Of a stretch of DNA of 64,000 bases, positions 59,961-64,000 are shown piece after piece. The position numbers and the translations under genes were made by a program. Below the pieces are notes generated by a model that was not told the origin of the DNA, made no database searches, and saw only the letters and a list, made by a program, of their open reading frames with translations. Position 1 is the first letter of the stretch. Every line of letters begins with the position of its first letter. Origin of the DNA: Sulfuritalea sp. (GTDB lineage Bacteria > Pseudomonadota > Gammaproteobacteria > Burkholderiales > Rhodocyclaceae); NCBI GenBank assembly GCA_021738385.1, contig JAIPCF010000005.1, positions 1-64,000 on the forward strand, given 5' to 3'.

Positions 59961-62900
59961 TCAGACCCGCCGCGCAAACGCCTCGAATTCTTCCAGCGGC
60001 AGCGGACGGCTGAACAGATAGCCCTGATAGGCATGGCAGCCCGAGTTGGCCAGAAAGGTCCGCTGCGCTTCGGTTTCAACACCCTCGGCAATCACTCCGA
60101 GGCCCAGGTTCTGGGCCAGCGCAATGATGGTCCGGGCAATCGAGGCGTCATTGGGATCGGTCAACACGTCACGCACAAACGACTGATCGATTTTCAACTG
60201 GTCCAGCGGCAGGCGCTTCAGGTAGGACAGCGAGGAATAGCCGGTGCCGAAATCATCCAGGGAGAAGCCCACGCCTTTGGCCTTCAAGGCGAACATCTTC
60301 TCGATCACGTCCTCCACATTGGATACCAGCAGGCTCTCGGTCAGCTCCAGTTTCAGCCGCTGCGGATTGGCGCCGGTACTCTTGAGTATCGCCGATACTT
60401 CGTCGACGAAATCAGTCTGGCGGAACTGATGGGCGCTGACATTCACCGCGACCGTGAGGTCGCGCATTTCCGGTCGTGCGGCCCACGCGGCAAGCTGCGT
60501 GCAGGCCGTTTCCAGAACCCAGCGGCCCAATGGCAGGATCAGTCCGGTTTCCTCGGCCAGGGGGATGAACTCGGCGGGCGACACCAGACCGCGTTGCGGG
60601 TGCTGCCAGCGCATCAGGACCTCGACCCCCGTCAGCTGCCCACCCGCTACCTGAGCCTGATAGTGGAGCAGGTACTGCCTGTCCGCCATGGCTTGGCGCA
60701 GATCATGTTCCAGCGCCGCGCGCTCCTTCACGGAAGATTCCAGGGTGGGATTGAAGAAACAGATCGCATTGCGCCCGGCGGCCTTGGCCTTGTACATGGC
60801 GAGATCGGCCTGCTTCATCAGATCATCGACGGTAACATGATCGCCCCTGAACAAGGTGACGCCAATACTTGCCGTGCTGTGATGAACTGCACCGTCGAGT
60901 TGGTAAGGCTGGTTCAGCGTTGCAAGAATCTTTTCGGCAGCGGCTTCAATTCCCGTGGCGGCATTCCCTTCACCTGTGCTCAGTCCTGCCAGTACCACGA
61001 TGAATTCATCACCGCCGAGACGGGCCACGGTATCGCCATCGCGCACACACAGCGTCAAGCGCCGGGCAACCTGCAGCAGCAGCAGGTCACCCATGTCATG
61101 ACCAAGCGTGTCGTTGAGCGTCTTGAAATTGTCCAGATCAATGAACAGCAGCGCGCCGTAGTTGCCGCTACGCGAACTGGCAGCCATGGCCTGCCTCAGC
61201 CGATCGAGCAGGAGTGTGCGGTTGGGCAAGCCCGTGAGTTGGTCAAAGAAGGCCAACTCCCGGATTTTGTCTTCTGCCTGCTTGCGCTCGGTAATGTCGA
61301 AATGCGTACCGATGTAATGGGTCACTACGCCATCGGCACCCTTTACCGCGGAGATCGTGAGCAATTTTGGATAGATCTCACCGTCTTTGCGCCGGTCCCA
61401 GATTTCGCCCTGCCATCCGCCCGTGCGCTTGATGCTCTCCCACATGACGCGATAAAACTCTGCGTCGTGCCGGCCCGACTTGAGCAGGCGGGGTGTCTGG
61501 CCCACCACTTCCTCGGCCGAGTAGCCCGTTGTCTCGGTAAATGCCCAATTGACCCGCAGAATTACCGAGTTGGCATCAGTGACCATCATCGCCTCCTGCG
61601 ACTCGAAGGCCACAGAAGCGATGCGAAGGTCGACTTCCGCTTGTTCGCGCTCGGTGATATCGATAAAACTGCCCAGGCCGGATGGCTTGCCATCCCAACT
61701 GATCGTGTTGACGTAGCCTTGCCACAGCCTTACCTCGCCGTCCTTGCGTACCATGCGGACCGTGTAGGATTTCTCGCTCTCTTCTCCGCTCATGCGTCGC
61801 CGGTGCAAGTCCATCAGCCGCGGACGATCCTCTTCGGCAACCAATGGCAGGAAAGGTATTCCAAGGAGTTCGTCGCCGGGATAGCCGATCATTTGTTCAG
61901 CGGCCCGGTTGACGTACCTGATCAAGCCGTCCTGGGTAACCACGATGCCAAGCGGTAATTCCGCGACGAAGTTGCGATAGACATCCGCCGAGTTTTGCAG
62001 CGCCAGCTCGGCGCGGTTGTGCTCGGTAATGTCGTGGGCAATGCCAAGTACCCCGATGATCTGCCCATCCGGCCCGTACATCGGTGCTTTGGTAGTTTCG
62101 AACAGGCCGCGGTAGCCGTCGGCGGCAAAGGTGAGCCATTCCTCGTTGAGGGTCGGGCTACCCGCTGCCATCGCCGCACGATCGTTCTTGCGGAAAAAGT
62201 CGGCCAGTTCACGCTCAACGAAGTCGTAATCCGTCTTGCCGATGATGTCGGCTTCCTTGGCCCCGTATAAGCGCTCGACCGCTTTGTTGCAGGAGAGAAA
62301 GACACCCTCGGCATCCTTGAGCCAGATGAGATCGGGTACCGTAGCTAGCAGGGATTGCAATCTTGCATGCTCGAAATCGAGTTCGCGATAGGGCGCCTGT
62401 ATTCCGGATACAAACATCGCGCGATAAACCATGAGGTAGGCGATGGCTTTATACACATGGCCGAGCAGGTTGAACAGATCGGTGACATTCGCGTAAAGCG
62501 TAAAGAACATTTCCGCCAGACCCTGCACCCAGGCGGCGGCGGCAAGCCACTTCAGATCGCCGTTGTGCGAGCGCCGACTTTTCAGGAACAGGAGGATCGC
62601 GGCCGTTCCATAAAGGACGGCCAACAGATATTCGGCGCCGATCTTGAACCCGGTCAGACCTTGGCCCGCGACGAAGGTACGAGGCAGCCACTCGACATGA
62701 CTGAGGCCCACCCACCAGACGCCGGCGGCGAGAGCTATCGCCAGTATCACGGCACTCCGGCAGGCGGCCACAGACCAGCGCACCAGCGGTAGCAGGGCGA
62801 CGGCCAGCAGCACACCCGCGGCCACATAGCGGCCTGCCAGCCAGAAATTGATCGCTTTTTCCGAACCGCTGGGGGTGATCAAGTCGGGCATGCCGGGGTA

Positions 62901-63239
62901 GGACAAGGTATGCGCGAAATCGATCAGACCGACAGCGAGGAATCCCGTGCCGAGGAGCATGCGGTGACTGTTGTCTGGCTGCTGACGCAGATTCCAGGCC
63001 AGGGCAAAAACCATGGCCGATACGGCCATAGCAACAAACTCGAGCGCCGTATGAAGCGGCAGATAGTTCATGGGCGATGAAAAGAACTGTGCTGCCGGCA
63101 GTGCAAAGCCGAAGACGAGCAGAAGGGTGAGTACGCCGACCCAGATCGCCTGTGGTGACAAGGCAGCAAAGCCCGCAGCAGAAACCGCGCGCTGGCTTGG
63201 TGCGGGGAATGAGGCAGACTCCGCTTGCTTGTTATTCAT
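59961..63239 (-). CDS. MASE3-PAS-GGDEF-EAL cyclic-di-GMP signalling protein
   Basis: This 1092-aa membrane protein has a MASE3-type sensor with about seven helices (about 30-265; LLLVFGFALPAAQFF, LVRWSVAAC), three PAS domains (about 275-650; DLIWLKDAEGVFLSCN, GLIRYVNRAAEQMIGY, NWAFTETTGYSAEEVVGQTP), an intact GGDEF (RLGGDEFIVVLAG, about 655-820) and an EAL domain ([33 protein letters not shown]). The EAL residue is EVL. It may make or degrade c-di-GMP. A 27-bp repeat is read at about residue 225 (KSRRSHNGD). Confidence 0.93.
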   Translation of the reverse strand: MNNKQAESASFPAPSQRAVSAAGFAALSPQAIWVGVLTLLLVFGFALPAAQFFSSPMNYLPLHTALEFVAMAVSAMVFALAWNLRQQPDNSHRMLLGTGFLAVGLIDFAHTLSYPGMPDLITPSGSEKAINFWLAGRYVAAGVLLAVALLPLVRWSVAACRSAVILAIALAAGVWWVGLSHVEWLPRTFVAGQGLTGFKIGAEYLLAVLYGTAAILLFLKSRRSHNGDLKWLAAAAWVQGLAEMFFTLYANVTDLFNLLGHVYKAIAYLMVYRAMFVSGIQAPYRELDFEHARLQSLLATVPDLIWLKDAEGVFLSCNKAVERLYGAKEADIIGKTDYDFVERELADFFRKNDRAAMAAGSPTLNEEWLTFAADGYRGLFETTKAPMYGPDGQIIGVLGIAHDITEHNRAELALQNSADVYRNFVAELPLGIVVTQDGLIRYVNRAAEQMIGYPGDELLGIPFLPLVAEEDRPRLMDLHRRRMSGEESEKSYTVRMVRKDGEVRLWQGYVNTISWDGKPSGLGSFIDITEREQAEVDLRIASVAFESQEAMMVTDANSVILRVNWAFTETTGYSAEEVVGQTPRLLKSGRHDAEFYRVMWESIKRTGGWQGEIWDRRKDGEIYPKLLTISAVKGADGVVTHYIGTHFDITERKQAEDKIRELAFFDQLTGLPNRTLLLDRLRQAMAASSRSGNYGALLFIDLDNFKTLNDTLGHDMGDLLLLQVARRLTLCVRDGDTVARLGGDEFIVVLAGLSTGEGNAATGIEAAAEKILATLNQPYQLDGAVHHSTASIGVTLFRGDHVTVDDLMKQADLAMYKAKAAGRNAICFFNPTLESSVKERAALEHDLRQAMADRQYLLHYQAQVAGGQLTGVEVLMRWQHPQRGLVSPAEFIPLAEETGLILPLGRWVLETACTQLAAWAARPEMRDLTVAVNVSAHQFRQTDFVDEVSAILKSTGANPQRLKLELTESLLVSNVEDVIEKMFALKAKGVGFSLDDFGTGYSSLSYLKRLPLDQLKIDQSFVRDVLTDPNDASIARTIIALAQNLGLGVIAEGVETEAQRTFLANSGCHAYQGYLFSRPLPLEEFEAFARRV
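62558..62584 (-). repeat. 27-bp dispersed repeat, copy 12 (inside the signalling gene)
   Basis: The outer parts CGCCGT and GCGCCGACTTTTCA fit the consensus on the + strand; the middle 7 bases differ. Here it reads in another frame (Lys-Ser-Arg-Arg-Ser-His-Asn-Gly) in a loop between MASE3 helices. Confidence 0.6.
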
Positions 63240-63622
63240 ATCCGGATCAACAGCAGTTAATTGACAGTTGGTGCTGGCGCAGCGTCTCTGGATGCAGGCT
63301 TTGTGGACGCGGCGAGGTTATCGGCACGCCGCAAGAGCCTGTTGCGTTGCGAGTTGGCAATACAGGGCAACATCGGTCGAGCCAGAGTGAAACGGGTCTG
63401 CGTCAGGCTGAGAAAATGAAGCGAAAACAAAATAAGTACGAGCCTATCACCGGATTGATAACGGTCTGATTAGTATTTACATTTCAATTATTAGCGAGTC
63501 GGATGAATTGAAAGCCTCACCAGGCCTCGAGATCAAAGTCATGCGGGTCAGCGTCGCCTTGTTTTGAACGACGGCCCCATTGGCCCTCCTGCAAGCGGCC
63601 ATTCCGAAACACTTCGCCGAAA

Positions 63623-64000
63623 TCAGCCCCGCCGCGCAAACGCCTCGAATTCGTCCAGCGGCAGCGGGCGGCTGAACAGATAGCCCTGATAGGCAAGGCA
63701 GCCCGAGTTGGCAAGGAAGTCCCGCTGCGCTTCGGTTTCCACGCCTTCGGCGATCACTCCGAGACCCAGATTCTGGGCCAGCGCGATGATGGTCCGGACA
63801 ATCGAGGCGTCATTGGGATCGTTCAACACGTCGCGCACAAACGACTGATCGATTTTCAACTGGTCCAGCGGCAGGCGCTTCAGGTAGGACAGCGAGGAAT
63901 AGCCGGTGCCGAAATCATCCAGGGAGAAGCCCACACCTTTGGCCTTCAAGGCGAACATCTTCTCGATCACGTCCTCCACATTGGCTACCAGCAGGCTCTC
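63623..64000 (-). CDS. EAL-domain signalling protein, C-terminal end (partial)
   Basis: The last 125 or so codons of a second EAL protein run off the window end. The sequence ([55 protein letters not shown]) is nearly identical to the end of the neighbour at 59961, about 95% over 380 bases by eye. Its upstream domains cannot be seen. The two are probably tandem paralogues. From 63240 to 63622 nothing else is recognised. Confidence 0.9.
   Translation of the reverse strand, partial: ESLLVANVEDVIEKMFALKAKGVGFSLDDFGTGYSSLSYLKRLPLDQLKIDQSFVRDVLNDPNDASIVRTIIALAQNLGLGVIAEGVETEAQRDFLANSGCLAYQGYLFSRPLPLDEFEAFARRG

Overview
The window looks like the chromosome of a respiring betaproteobacterium, most like Rhodocyclales or Nitrosomonadales relatives. 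This rests on gene families and base composition only; there is no rRNA or marker gene to fix the taxon. No tRNA, rRNA or CRISPR array was recognised.

Layout. (1) 1-10211: the distal half of a complex I operon (nuoF tail, nuoG to nuoN), tightly packed on the + strand. (2) 10312-15139: a small ABM-like protein, a Nudix hydrolase, a soluble NarX/NarL-like two-component pair, a DsbA/FrnE-type protein and a quinone oxidoreductase. (3) 15174-20127: a chromosomal integron. intI is on the - strand, followed by an attI junction and six cassettes on the + strand (GNAT, lipoprotein, a degenerate cassette with an IS110 scar, then three toxin-antitoxin pairs in a row). Cassette borders are supported by the match between each cassette's first bases and the R'' end of its own attC. 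(4) 20.1-33.5 kb: many small single-gene units (GFA, uracil-DNA glycosylase-like, methyltransferase, GlcG-like, SnoaL-like, TfoX, DUF1631, GNATs, racemase, HD, pentapeptide, lipase, HpaR-like regulator) mixed with gene remnants. (5) 34.0-39.7 kb: zinc-ribbon protein, DUF3014 protein, an FHA protein facing a Ser/Thr kinase with a cyclic-nucleotide-binding domain, and an exported amidase. (6) 39.8-42.1 kb: a LuxR regulator, a TacA/TacT-type toxin-antitoxin pair and an RHS scar. (7) 42.8-55.8 kb: a low-potential electron module, rnfB-nifJ-rnfC-rnfD-rnfG-rnfE-rnfA-nqrM-like-ferredoxin reductase, followed by a tandem CZB protein. (8) 56.2-64 kb: a small ORF, an Old Yellow Enzyme, a divergent enolase paralogue overlapping a small-molecule kinase, and two nearly identical EAL-domain signalling genes, the second cut by the window end.

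How it fits together. Complex I feeds NADH electrons to quinone. The Rnf cluster links pyruvate oxidation by an unusually long PFOR with a fused C-terminal ferredoxin domain to a membrane Rnf pump and to a ferredoxin:NADP reductase. Three short repeat families run through the window. A 27-bp GC-rich repeat occurs 12 times, four of them inside coding sequence. A long CACAGAG-type inverted repeat sits in four consecutive gene junctions of the rnf operon. A smaller hairpin is nested inside two of those and also lies before nuoN. Most function calls rest on motif recognition by eye; no database search was run.
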